DNA of 64,000 nt from Lineus longissimus (Eukaryota; Nemertea; Pilidiophora; Heteronemertea; Lineidae), in contig NC_088314.1 in assembly GCF_910592395.1 (NCBI RefSeq), forward strand, positions 13,146,001 to 13,210,000, in the 5' to 3' direction. Every line of letters begins with the position of its first letter. Position 1 is the stretch's first letter. The translations under genes were made by a program, and so were the position numbers. Positions 35,018-46,899 of this stretch are shown piece by piece. The notes under the pieces are model-generated. The model was not told the DNA's origin, ran no database searches, and saw only the letters and a program-made list of their open reading frames with translations.

Positions 35018-35799
35018 ATGGCAACTGTCACATAGAAATGAACGATTCATTTTTCACGCCTCACGCGTGAGGCCATACGTGTCACACATGAGGCCTCACG
35101 CGTCACGATTCATCCGTCATTTTTTAGGGGATGTCACATACGGTTCACTTTGAACTCGTTCATTTGTCACTTGGCGTTTCCCGCCTCAGTTGGATCCCAC
35201 AAAAATGGTCTTTGCTGGACCGGCTCGCATAAAGAGTGCTTGTAGTCATCCATTTTGAAAAAGACAGAAAATAGAGGTGACCATTTGCTAGTCTTGTTTT
35301 TAGTCATTTCCATGTTCCCACAAGTGGAATGGAATTGTTGTGTCTGCAGGTGTTTGGGCAAAAAATACTATATTTCGCCATTTTTTCCCCAATTCTACAC
35401 GAAAATCACCATTGTTTGAAATGCAGTACACCTGCTGACATGCAGTAAAATTGTGGAAAGGTGTGAGGTTTGCTTTCAACTGTGGGCTATCGTAAACAGT
35501 AAAAAAAGGTCTGAAACCATCGGATACTCACATATTCAAGTGATTTTGACAGCAGGCACCTCCTCTCTGCACCTAGTTCACGTCACAAAGAATTGGCCGT
35601 CCAATTCTTTGAGTCATTTATGACATTCATGAGTTCACGCACGAAATGACATGAATCGGCCGAAAATAAAAATGACTACAAAATTAGGCCCTATGTGACA
35701 TGGTATATTGAAAATACCTGGGGAATTCTTCAGGTCATGAATGACCCGTGAAGCGTCACGCATGACGCGTGAAAACGTGAGGTCTATGTGACAGTTGCC
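35018..35799. mobile_element. 780-bp inverted-repeat element with CACGCGTGA-type palindromes
   Basis: GGCAACTGTCACATAGA at the left is inverted at the right (tctatgtgacagttgcc). Near both ends lie variants of 'cctcacgcgtgagg'. It ends just before the Myb-like gene. A decayed relative is at 6060-6165. Confidence 0.65.
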
Positions 35800-35829
35800 T
35801 AGATTCCACACACGTCACTCATTTCCAAA

Positions 35830-36988
35830 ATGTCGAAGAAACGAGCAAACAATTTTTCGCTTGAGCAACGTTCGGGATTAATTGAATGTATCAAAAAGAG
35901 GATGAAAGTGATAGAAGACAAACGAACCGATACGACTGCCAACCAAAAGAAGCAGACCGCTTGGGAGGCTATCGCGAAGAAGATGGCGGCTCTTTTCCCT
36001 GAAAGGGCGAAAACACCGTCGAAGGATTTGAAGGATTTGTGGTGACGGATGAAAAACAAAGCCAAGAATACAGCTCGGGCAGTCAAGGTTGACATCATCG
36101 AAACAGGAGGAGGTGAAGCCGTGACAGGGGCTCTTTCAGATGAAATGCAGGCAATTCTCAATATCATCATCGGGGAGTTGAAACAGATCAACAATGAGTA
36201 GGATGACGACGGTGTTCCTTCGGACGGGTCTGGACCAAACCAGCAAATTTCAGATAATTCGGAGGTCACTGAATACGATGTGAGCGAAACGTTCACCACA
36301 GGATGTTCATCAGGACTGCTGGTGGTAGGAGCACTGAAACTCGCGATGCTAGGTAAGTCAAATACGTAACAGCGCAACTACGATTAGAAATCATGTACCA
36401 TTGCCACAGAGGTCAACAAACATAACGAAGGCCTCTAAGAATGAAGAGGAAGAATGCGATACTGTTATATTGAAATTTTCATTTATTAAAAATCTGATGC
36501 TTTGCTTTACATGTGTCTTCTCTATTTGCAGGAAGGCACTGGTCTGGTCATTTCCTTTGACATCGAAAGAAACTAGGAAGGAACCTTTGAAACAAACGAA
36601 ATTAGAACTTTCGACATCTCGATACCGGAACAGAAGATGCTACATGCAATCTCCTAGCGAGTGCATTAGAATCCCGAGGAAACTCATCCCCATTCATCTT
36701 TCAGGCAATCGAAACCTTCACCTGTCTCGTCTGCTGACTCTCGCAGCACCTCACCGGTGCTATCAAAGGCCGACACTGCACTTGGCTACCTGAAAGAGGA
36801 ACACGAGGCAAAGATGATACTGATTTAATATGAACAAGAAGCTGCTATGGTAAAGAAGGAAGCTGCTGTGGAACAAAAGAAAGCCGCTATGTTAGAGCAG
36901 GTCACCGCGAAATCAAAGAAGACCGCATTTGATGCCAAGACTGAATTTTACATAGAAAAACGTAGGAAGCTTTGTATCAACCTGTAGT
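35830..36988 (+). pseudogene. Harbinger Myb/SANT-like accessory protein, broken
   Basis: The ATG at 35830 starts MSKKRANNFSLEQRSGLIEC, and QTAWEAIAKKMAALFPER follows the pattern of the Myb/trihelix domain seen in the first Harbinger. In-frame stops occur at 36043-36045 and about 36199. A second exon probably starts after an AG near 36530. The 3' part (about 36790-36988) encodes a Glu/Lys/Ala-rich coiled-coil tail with one more stop. The reading is clear enough to assign the gene but not to call it functional. Confidence 0.65.
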
Positions 36989-37026
36989 CAGTGTAAGATT
37001 TTTTTTGAATAAATAAATCTTGATAC

Positions 37027-38223
37027 CTACTGGAAGTGTTCTCTTATGAATCTGTCTCTGAAGAGATTGCCTCGCATATGTGCCTCAACGCGATGAGCCT
37101 CCAATTCTGGCTGTTCGTACAGTATTGGGCGGGGGTCGTCATCTTGCGGCGGGATGGCATCATTTCGTTGAATGGCAAGGTTGTGAAGACAGGCCGTGGC
37201 TACAATAATAACAATAATAGCCATACTACCCTGCAGCTGAATAAAACGTGTATGATAAGTATACTCCCGGAGTTTGTTAATGCCTGTGCTTAAAGGCTGG
37301 CGAGATCGACAATTTCCAAGTTAAAACATGATATTGAGATGTTCATAAACTTACCTGACATGGGAGGGAATTGCGCTCGCCAACAGAGTTGAATCGTTTC
37401 TTCAATACGCCATACGCTCTTTCTATCAGACCTATTGTCCTCCTTTGCACTGTGTTATATCTCGTCTCCGCGAGTGTTCTTGGATTGCGAATCGGTGTCA
37501 TCATATAGGGTCGGCAAGTATAGGCTGGATCCCCGAGTAGGATTCCACGATTTGCCCCACTATCAAATTGCCTGAACAGACGAGACTCTTCAAAAATTCT
37601 CGAATCGTGAGCTGATCCGTACCATCGTGCAACCACATGTGTGAACATCATCAGGTGATTGCAAACAAACTGACAATTCAAGCTGTAGTATCGCTTCCTG
37701 TTGATGAATCCTATAACATCGGCACCTCCTGGGCTCACGATTGCTACGTGGGTTCCGTCGATAGCGCCAATCACGCCTGGGAACTCGGCAATTTCATAGA
37801 ACCCACCACCCGGCTCTCCTCCGCTGTGGTCGGAAACCGGATGAAGCGTTCCTTCCATCCACAGATCGCTTCGGAAACACGACGCACCACACGAGAACAC
37901 GTAGCTTGCGAGACACCACTTGAATCCCCAAATTCGACTTGAAAACAACCAAAAGCATAAAACCGGAGTGCAACAGCAAGTTGCTCTATCGGAAGAAGGG
38001 CTCGATTCCTTCTCGTGGGATGCTCTATCTGGGGTCCAATTAGGTCAAGAACATAACGGAATGAATCCTTTGATATTCTGTATCGCCTTATAAATGCCCG
38101 ATCAGTGTACTCCTCCAGAGGGTTACTAAGGTCCTTGAAGACACGTAAAATGCCACGCGGCACTTCCTGCCCAGCCTCTGCGGCTTCTTCCGCAGCAAAT
38201 TCGACCACAACTAGCGCATCCAT
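37027..38223 (-). pseudogene. HARBI1-like transposase, two exons, one frameshift
   Basis: Exon 1 is 38223-37355 and exon 2 is 37230-37027; the intron is GT..AG (gtaagt, gctgcag). The protein has the N-terminal domain (YRISKDSFRYVLDL), the helix-turn-helix-like FGDSSGVSQATCSRVVRRV, and the catalytic residues in GVIGAIDGTH, GSAHDSRIF and LIERAYGVLKKRF. One frameshift near 37800-37815, equivalent to one missing base, separates the N-terminal part from the catalytic part. All catalytic residues are kept, so this copy died recently or the shift is a sequencing error. The gene converges on the Myb-like pseudogene, as in the first Harbinger. Confidence 0.82.
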
Positions 38224-38689
38224 TGTACTCTCGACGCTCGCCAGAAGAGAAATGACCGACTGATCAGCAGTTAAACAAGCCCCTTTCGACGTTTAAAATG
38301 TCTTTTGTCATCCTTAAACAGGCGATCTTGTTTAGCAACCGCCTAAACATGGGACAAGCTAATCACCCTTTATGAAATGCTGTCTAATTTGTGTGCCCGA
38401 TTATCACCTGTTTAAACACTGTTTAAACAAAACAACGGTGTTTAACTGAAAAACATCGTTTATGAATATGTGTTCCGTCAGGGAAGGAACCACGGTGGTG
38501 TCGAAGATAACATGCAAAGTTTATCAACACCAAGAAAAAAAGAGGGAAAGAGTCGATCGGAATGGCATGAATGGCGCTCCAGAGGATTAAAATCTGACCG
38601 ATGAAATGTGTAGATAACTGGTAGTTCTTGCCTCCGATTTATGATTTATGTCGTTATTTGTATAATAATATGTAAAGTCACAGACTTAG

Positions 38690-39170
38690 TGCACCCCCCT
38701 TTATGTCGGGGGAGCTCCCCCGAACCCCCCTACGAGCATATGTTAAGTGCAAGCTCTAACAACTACAGCTGTTACAATGGGGGGGACCCCCCAACCCCCT
38801 CCGTCGACATAGGTTTTAACCAGTACGTTTGGGGGAAGCCCCCCCAAACCCCCGGGTGGACAGTCAACTAGCCCTTCTGTGTCATACTGCTGGGGGGGGG
38901 GGGCGATGGATGTCATGATTGATGATGATATTATCTAGTGCAATGGGGGGAGCCAACTGGACTGGACAGTCAACTAGCCCTTCCATGTCATTTACCGCTG
39001 GGGGGGGGGCGATGGATGTCATCTGTACTTGCGATAGTTGTGCAAATAAAGAATTTGAATTTGAATTTGATATTATCCAGTGCAATGGGGGAAGCCCCCC
39101 CCCCCCCCCAACCCCCATTGCCATTGGACAGTCAATTAACCCTTCTGTGTACCCACTAACTGGGTGATTT
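38690..39170. repeat. G/C hairpin minisatellite and a 'ggacagtcaactagccc' repeat
   Basis: Several hairpin units (G run, C run, AACCCCC) lie at about 38705, 38778, 38831 and 39085. Interleaved is a longer unit, GGACAGTCAACTAGCCCTTC then a G run then 'cgatggatgtcat', present about three times (about 38860, 38968, 39125). Confidence 0.65.
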
Positions 39171-39664
39171 CGAGCCTATAGGCCTGCCATTATGACATCA
39201 AAATAAATTGGTTTAAATTGTCTTTGGACTTGGTTGTGACTGCCAAGTCAAGTGCCAGTGCCACAAAATGCCAAAAATAATTATTGCGAAAGGTCGTGTT
39301 ATGGAAAAAGTCTCTATGTATGTTCTGAATGGTAATAATGATCAATTGAATTGGTTTACTGCTGTTAAAATTACTAAATATTGCAAGAAATTTGGGAAAT
39401 TTGAAAGGAAGAATCGAAATCGTGTCTTCATCCGTGTGCGGACGCCACTGAAGCAGACGGCCGAAAGTAGTTTGTTCTCTGTCCGCTAGGGTGCAGAATC
39501 TAGATGGTGTATTTTGAGAGTGCGGCCAATTTGCCAACTGAGACTTTTTTACGAATCTGCGCGAGTTTTGATTGAATTCCGCGAATAAACAGCACTTTTG
39601 TACAGGATTTAAGCTGTTAAGGCGGACATGCAAATGAAATTCTTTGATCTGTCTTGAAGTATGT

Positions 39665-39705
39665 GTCGGGGGGATAAATCCCCCCGAACCCCCCTAAAAT
39701 TGTTG
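39665..39705. repeat. G/C hairpin repeat, single unit
   Basis: A stem TCGGGGGGA/TCCCCCCGA is followed by accccccctaaaatt-like sequence. The same arrangement is repeated at 40083-40120. Confidence 0.5.
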
Positions 39706-40082
39706 GGATGATTAGGCCACGGCCGATGTGGAAATGGTTCCGCTGGTGTATATATATTGGCAAAAAAGTCAATAACAATAATTTTTTCTCGCTAATTTGC
39801 ACGCGCAGTGGGCAGTCAAGTGCATGTAAGATGGTACGAAAAGCGTATTTGCATTATTTGGATCATATTGTATTGTATTGTATTGTATTGTTGATTTAGA
39901 GTGATTTCGAGAAAACACTGAAGAAACACGTCTTGGCAACAGTTACCGGGCGAGCGCGCGCGTGTGGAATATACTATATCTCACGTGACCTCGGCATTTT
40001 TGTGAGTAATGCGTGATTTAGGCGGCAGTTTTTCTAATTAGAATACAAATAAATGTTTCCTGATTTTTTTAGGCATGTGTCG

Positions 40083-40120
40083 TGGGGGGGAAAGGCCCCC
40101 CGAACCCCCCTAAAATTGAA
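40083..40120. repeat. G/C hairpin repeat, single unit
   Basis: A G run, a C run and 'gaacccccctaaaattg' match the unit at 39665 in order and tail. Confidence 0.5.
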
Positions 40121-40365
40121 ATTAATTCTTGAAAATTGAAAATCAGCCAATGAGGCGCGACCTACCAATGCGCTGGAGCGACGCCGAGACACATGAAACT
40201 ACCCCACATATTTATCAGCGCCATTTTTGACCAAAAATTTTTGTTTCAAGCTATACAGAGAATTTCTAATGGAAATGCACTAATTCCTTCACGCATGTAT
40301 AGCTTACGCACCCCTACCTAAAGGGGGGTGTATTATGCGCGTATTTACTGGCGGCTTTATGATTT

Positions 40366-40412
40366 TTCCGAGGATTTCCGCGGAAATCTGCGTTTTATAA
40401 CTGCCGCGCGTC
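40366..40412. repeat. Inverted partner of the palindromic block at 31428-31472
   Basis: GGATTTCCGCGGAAATC followed by 'tgcgttttataactgcc' is the inverse of the block 9 kb upstream, with a few substitutions. Confidence 0.6.
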
Positions 40413-42992
40413 ACAAGAGCGCAAATCCTGATGACCTAAATGTCGTCGTTTGGCTAACCGTGCCGGTGCGAAAGCTCACTATTCCGTTTATTAGCACTTG
40501 CTCGTTTAGGCTTACAGACCCCAGTGGTAGCTGTTTGTGGGGTCGATGAAATTCGCCCTTACGTTGATAATAGAGTAGAACTAACGGAAATTGGGTCTAG
40601 GCACGAGTGGGCTTTGCTTAAAGACCATAGAGCGCGAATTAGGTGAGGTCTGAATTTTTTTAACAGCCATTTAATTTAAAGGGGCAAAATATCCTACATG
40701 TTGGGGAACCCAAACGCAAGAATTTTGCAAAATGCAAAAAATGAGCTTGGGCTGGGACAAAATATAGAAAATGTCAAAATCCACTGTGTTCTTATGATTA
40801 GCTTTGGTAAGAGAGACTCTCAAGAGACGTTTCAGGGGCATACCAACAGGGACTGGGACAGGGTTTTTTGTAAATGGTCTCGGCCGAATGATTAAAAAGG
40901 TATCAGCGACCCCCTACCCACATACCCTTTTCCTCACTCCCATCCCACCCCCGGGAGGCACGCCCCAGCGTTTATTCACCGTTTCACTATGTTGTAGTAA
41001 CTGCAACCTTAGCTGTAACCTTAGAATTTCGTGCAGTAGAAGTTAACAAATTGCTGCCAATAGAATATCATGTATCCAATGCACAACCATGCAGTTACAT
41101 TAGCTGGATCAATACGAGCCATGCATGTATGTATTCGATAAATAAAAGAAAATTAAACAAGTTTTACAAAACAAAAAGATCACTGGAAAACTTTCAAGGA
41201 CACTTTGGTTTCGCTGTTTATTGATCATTGTCAACGTGTCCCATTTTTAGCTTTTAGTCGTTTCAGATAGTGATAATACGTAATGGTGATAAATGGTAGA
41301 TACAGTCAGGGCCCGAAGCAGCGCACGGACTTAGAACTTTGCTTATTTTTACACATATGCGCTCCACTCAATGGCAACGTGCGACAGATATTGTAAGATT
41401 TGGTAACCATGCTTTTGTTCGATGCATACTTAAAGGATTACGCCGTTCGTTAAAGATTTGAAACTTACCAATTGCGTAAATACGTACTAAGTATAAATTT
41501 CAGCGTTGCCGTTGTGCAGACAGATATACGAATACTATAATATCGAGTTTCAGCAAGCATGATAACTGCACTTTGGCATTGTGTATAACTGCATCTCTAT
41601 TTTCCGGACCATCAGTACTTGCGAACGGCGTGCCACTTTGTTTAAGTCATCAGAATGTGAGACAAAAAACCCTTACCACTGTATTCTAAATATCTCTTCT
41701 TCTTTTAGGAATGACTCATCTTTCGGATTCGATCGGCACTATCATTGGTGCTTTTGACGCTAATCTAACGAACTGTTATATGAAATATAACTAATAACGT
41801 ATAAGATCCAGTGTTTTCAATCCTTCTTACAATAAGACAATGACATTTCCAAGGGACCGAGTGCTCATCATCATCATGGTGACTGTTCATGACAAAACGA
41901 TAGCGTTTCATGTCTCGTATTGTTGCCAATACTACGTGATTTCCAATCATTCGAGGAGATCTCATTCTTATACCTTGAAGTCCCTATCACATTACATGAA
42001 CGTACTATCGGGCATAATCTATATAAGGTAAAATGGTGTGTTTGTAGCCCCGGTTTAATTGTAGCCTCTGGCAATGTTTTTGATTCATATTCTGGTAACC
42101 ATGGCATTATTCAGCCAACCCAAGAAAAGTTATGAAAGAGGTGACTCTCGGGTATCACAACATAAATAATTTTGGATTATGCAACAGGTTATAAGAGCTT
42201 TGGCTATAAGAAGTAAACAAATCAGACACATGCACAAAAAAAAGTTGGGATCGAACTTTATACAAGTATGAATTTTTCACGCTTAATGGTGCTTTGATAT
42301 ATTTGAAACTTGGTACAAGTGATGAGTATTTAGTGTTGAGAGTGTAACAGTAACAGCAAAAGTAAATTATTCAAAGACACTTTTTTGAATGACGTACCCT
42401 CGGGTTATTTGCTTTAGAAATGTCATATTTGATTGATTTGATTGATTGATTTGTAGCTCTCTGACTCGGGTATTTTTAGCCCCTATAAATAGTTCGATAT
42501 TTCATGCAATGGTTTCTCCAGTCTTATACCTTAGTTATATGATTTGATCATAAACGAATCTGATTAAGATGCAATTGTAACACTTTATGTACCAACAATG
42601 TTACACGTGTGGTCTAACATTATTTCAAATTAAATGTTTTAAAATTTTTAGTGAATATGCCGGAAAATCTCTTGCGTAACCGAACTTATAGCTGAAAAGG
42701 GGCTACAAATATCCCATTTTACCTTACATACCGTAAGTAAACCTGTTTAGACTTGTTCCGATCTTTTATTTGCTCTTGCATAGCATGTGCGCGATTGTGG
42801 GTTTAAAATAGGCTTATGATATATACCGAAAAACCAGAGCACAGGAACTGCAGAACGCCGACTCATCAGTTTAGTGCTACATTGTAGAAATGCAGAATGG
42901 CTCATATATCCCCATTGCATCAATCACGTGATTTTATTCATTCAATTCCCCATTAATTTTATCTCTCACTGAGGTGTGTGTTCGGTGAACGT
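40413..42992. other. No supported gene
   Basis: AT-rich with short frames only. A 'gattgatt' simple repeat lies near 42432-42452. Confidence 0.5.
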
Positions 42993-43978
42993 AGGTAAAA
43001 AAGTACAGGAAAAAAAGGAAGGGGAAAAAGGTACAGGGAAAAAAAGGTACCGAAAAAAAGATACAGAGAAAGAGGTACTGGCTAAAAGGTACTGGAAAAA
43101 GAAGATACCAGGTAAAAAAGGTACTGGAAAAAAGGTACAGGAGTTTTTTTCTTCTTAATTATAGAATTCAGTTTGTTTTTTCTGCATTGTACAGCAGTGC
43201 CGAATTATTTTGATCAGGAAGCAAGCTTGTCTTGTTGTGGCTTTTAGGGTTTCTCCAGGATGGGGAATAACTTACTCGGACATAATTTGTTCTGACGTAG
43301 CGACCAGTCTAATTGGTCCGATCAGGTGATAGGATAGCTATTAATTATAAGCAAATAAGATTGTGATTGGAGATTTTTTTAATGTTTTCCGATGCTATTA
43401 TTTTGCTTTAGGCTCTCTCTGAAGACATACTCATGGGGAGCGCAACTGGCCAGTAAGATTGGTTTTAATTATGATTGTCCTTGATCATGAGGTGATCTCC
43501 GGCCGAAGAAGACATATTCAAAAATGTTTCTGACTGAATCACCTTTCCTTTAGTTAAGAATAAAACAACAAAATATTTAGCTTAACCTTTCTTTCGTGCA
43601 GAGAGATGGGGAGGCGGTGAATTCAACGTCTTTTTTGTAAAAGGTGAAGTTATTTTGGTTTCCCTTTTCTCATAACCTTGCTCTCTCCCCTAAAACACAG
43701 CTTATAGTTACATGTATTTGTACATTTGTTCCTGGAGAAACCCCGGCCTAAGCCACAACTAGACAAGCATGCTTCCTGATCAAAATAATTTGGCAATACT
43801 GTACTATACAATGCAGAAAAGAAATCCTGTACCTTTTTCCAGTACCTTTTTTCCTGTACCGTTTTTACCTAGTAACTTTTTTACTGTACTTTTTTACCTA
43901 GTTCCTTTTTTTCTGTACCTTCTTTTCCGGTCCTTTTTTTACCGCACCTTTCTTTCCTGTACCTTGTTTACCGTATAC
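42993..43978. mobile_element. Foldback-like element with minisatellite arms
   Basis: Arms 42993-43261 and 43730-43978 are inverted. The outer half of each arm is a degenerate tandem repeat of about 14 bp (ggtacaggaaaaaa and its complement). The inner half is unique and well matched: 'tgatcaggaagcaagcttg' and 'gggtttctccagga' are found inverted on the right. Long inverted repeats built of short tandem repeats are the hallmark of Foldback elements. The 470-bp centre has no ORF. Confidence 0.75.
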
Positions 43979-44688
43979 CGTGTTCGGTATATGGCTGTCG
44001 AGCATGACGTATTCACGAGACGCTGTGTTGCTGTTCCCCTTTGAGTAACAAAGGTATGGTATTAAGGTTGTTCGTACCATAGTCTGCGTCCGATTGAGCA
44101 ACGGGTTAGTCTCCGGACAGTCCATCCTGACATAACCAGTGATTTTCAATATATTCCGCCTCTCGATTATACGAGGTCGGAATATCAAAAACCTGTATCT
44201 TAGGATACTGACAGTCGGGCAGCATCACGGACGTGATGAAATCTTGCGCAGTTACGATGAAAAGTAGAATTCTTTCTTCTTCTTTCAAGTTCGCGATAAT
44301 CTTACTAGTCCTTGAGCCAAGGAGTGCACATTCTGAAACCCGGCTATATTTTTTATGGTTTTGTCGAAATCAAAGGTCACCAGGGGTCATCATATGACGT
44401 AATATGATCGTTGCTTAATATATGGGCCCCTAAAAACAAAAATGACACCAAAAATTACATATATGTGAAATAATAAATATTTTATTTATTGGCTTATAGC
44501 ACAATATTGGAAAATTTTAAAATTAACAGGGAGAAAAAATGATATAAACCAACCATTGTGAGGGGGGGGGGTAAGGCAATTGTTGTCCGTGTCAGGGTCT
44601 TCCAATCAAAAGCTGTCCATATTGTAACTGCCAGGATCGAACGAGAAGTGTAAGAATCCGATTACCTAAAAACGCCCCCCCCCCCCCA
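43979..44688. other. No supported gene
   Basis: A 60-codon minus-strand frame (44288-44106) has no recognisable motif. Poly-G and poly-C runs lie at about 44562-44571 and 44676-44688. Confidence 0.4.
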
Positions 44689-46362
44689 CACTCTTAAAAT
44701 CAAGTGGTAAATTTTTAACTAATTTGATTAGTAAAGCCAAAATAACCATTTAAGTAGTGAACATAACTATTAATTAGTTGTACTGAGGGAAAAGTAGTAA
44801 ATAAAGTTAGTTGAAATAATAAGTTGACAAGCCTTACCAATCAGATGCGCGCAATCTAGAAATAACTATTTAATTAGTAAAACCGTCCACCAATCAGGAC
44901 CACGTAATTTGGCAGACGATAAAAGTGATCAGCGGCCATTTTATCCTCGCCTCAATTAGAAGCTTGATTCCGGGCAAAATGGAAAACTTCACCGAGGTGA
45001 TTCTGAAGGAGTGGGGTATAGAGGAATTAATATCAGTCTTCAACGGTAAGTCACATAGCACCACTAGATTACCATTTTTTTACGTTTCGTAGTTTAAAAT
45101 GTTATTTTAGGCCGTTTTCTGGTAGGCGCACACTGAACGCCCGCCGTCCGCGCCGCGCACCACAGCCACAGGCCGTCCGAATCACGTACACTTTTTTCTC
45201 ATCAAGATATGTAGGCCTATGCACATTCTTAGAGTGAAACTAATATAAATCTTTAGTCCGCAATGCATTAGGCTATTGAATTATATCACTTTCGGCCTCA
45301 AATACATGAAATATAGGGACCAGGATTAGCTCTGGCCGGATGAGCCATTCACGACTTGGGCTATTATTGCCAAGCCAACTTTAAATTTAATTGTTATTGT
45401 TTAACAAAGCAAAGAATCTGTGATCCTTGATTGTGTTAATATGAAATGATAGAATAACTTTGTATGTAATGATTGTAAATTGTAAATTATAATGGAAACT
45501 TGTCGTGCTCCCAAGGAAGAGATACATACAGTCATAATGGTGGCAAATCTTTTCATATAACAAATTTGTGTAAAGTAAGACATATAAATAGATACATTTG
45601 ACAGAGGTTGCTCAGTTTGCAATACAACATGCAATTGGTAATGATGAGTCCTGCTTTTTAGAAAGACCGGTTCATGTTCATGTTTATAAGAATCTTTTTC
45701 TGTACAAAGAGAGAATTATATCGATAGGGGTAGGGCAATCTCGCTATTTTTGTGCGACTCCTGTGCAGTCTGGGAGCAAGCTGGTATTTAATCAATTTGC
45801 TGTATCATAATCAAAATAATTTTTTCAATAACATTTTCTGCTGTTTTTTTACGAATAAATTTGTTAATTATGCAAAAACTGCCTTCATCCATCATGTCAT
45901 CTCTTTGATTTGATCATTTGATTTATAAGGTGCTTCTCAGCTTATCAATCTGATGGACAGGAAATGGACAAAACTGGCTATGTCATCATCGTCTTTGCCA
46001 AAACTAAAATGACGGGAAGTATGGAGGATTAAACTGCACATCTCCAGTCTACTGAGAAAATTAGTTATTTTAGCTGATTTACTATTTTTGATAGTTAAAA
46101 AGTAGTAAACACAGAGGAAACAGCTGCACTCCAGCTTACTGACAAAATTAGTTATTACGTCAGATAAACTAACAAGTAGTTAAAAAAGTAGTAGAAAATA
46201 ACTATATTAATGGTTGAAAATTTACTATTTTTCTTAGTTGTTTTTTTAACTATTTCAAATTAGTAAAAATAACTAATGTTTTAGTCGGTGCAATAGCAAC
46301 TATCGAAATTAGTTATAATTTACTAATAAATAGTTATTTTTACAACTTAATTTTAAGAGTGC
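44689..46362. mobile_element. 1.7-kb terminal-repeat element with a SAM-like exon
   Basis: CACTCTTAAAATCAAGT at the left is inverted at the right (acttaattttaagagtg, ending at 46362). Both subterminal regions are rich in 'aactatttaattagt'-type motifs. Inside are one good first exon (44979-45045) and a possible second open stretch (45598-45810). It is probably an internally deleted copy of a larger element. Confidence 0.6.
44979..45045 (+). CDS. First exon encoding the start of a SAM-like domain
   Basis: The ATG in cgggcaaaATGg is followed by 22 codons (MENFTEVILKEWGIEELISV, then FN) and a consensus donor, gtaagt. The pattern of a Trp-Gly pair followed by helical leucines is like the first helices of a SAM domain. 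No downstream exon completing the domain was found within the element, so the gene is likely truncated by internal deletion. Confidence 0.4.
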
Positions 46363-46899
46363 ATGGTGCGTGCCGATTTGTTTATGACATAATAGGTGTT
46401 ATGTTAAGTTTCGAAATTTGTAAAAGATTCTCGGTTAATGTTATTGATGAGAATTATCTTTTGACATAAACTATTCAAGTTTCAAGTGAGGTGGAATTTG
46501 GCCTCCGAAACGGCATTTTGTGCTATTTTCAGAATTTCAGTATCTAAATGGTCCCTCATATTTCAGCTGCTATTGCCTTGTAGCTGACATTATAAGCTTT
46601 ATTTTAAGTGGTAATATGCTATTATAGGTCATTTCCCTACGAAGTTACAGGATTCTATGTTTCCCCTACCCCTGTTTTTTCGCTCTGTTTTCAAGCAAGG
46701 GCCATTTCGACAAAACCATGAAAACAAATTATTGCCTGGTTTTGGAATGTGCACCCTCGCTAAAATGGTGTCCCAAGTGGTCCTCTATCAGAATCAGGTG
46801 AGAAACATACGGGCCCTTTTTATGCATGCACACACCCCATACGCAGTTATGATTAAAAGTAGATTGCGTTTCTTCTGGTTCTGCTTATCCTCATCACGT
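46363..46899. other. No supported gene
   Basis: Short frames only; nothing was assigned. Confidence 0.4.

Larger units (their letters stand above)
31646..38475. mobile_element. Second Harbinger transposon, decayed, with nested insertions
   Basis: The left end (catattcataaaggatgttt from 31650) is inverted at the right end (about 38445-38470). Subterminal 'gtttaaac/tgtttaaa' motifs occur at both sides. It carries a Myb/SANT-like gene (+, 35830-36988) and a HARBI1-like transposase (-, 38223-37027) facing each other, but both are damaged. The left third is filled by nested elements (31895-35004, 32189-33892, 35018-35799). Exact ends and the target duplication could not be fixed. Confidence 0.7.

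Noticed and set aside
39860-39895. tattg pentamer repeat
   Set aside because: Simple microsatellite with no associated structure.
39665-40120. Helitron 3' ends
   Set aside because: Hairpin and CTAA are present, but the base after CTAA is A rather than the T expected at the host junction, and no Rep/helicase or TC 5' end was found.
41705-41765. Exon after a tcttttag acceptor (MTHLSDSIGTIIGAFDA)
   Set aside because: Only a vague resemblance to the start of an EF-hand protein, with a stop soon after and no second exon.
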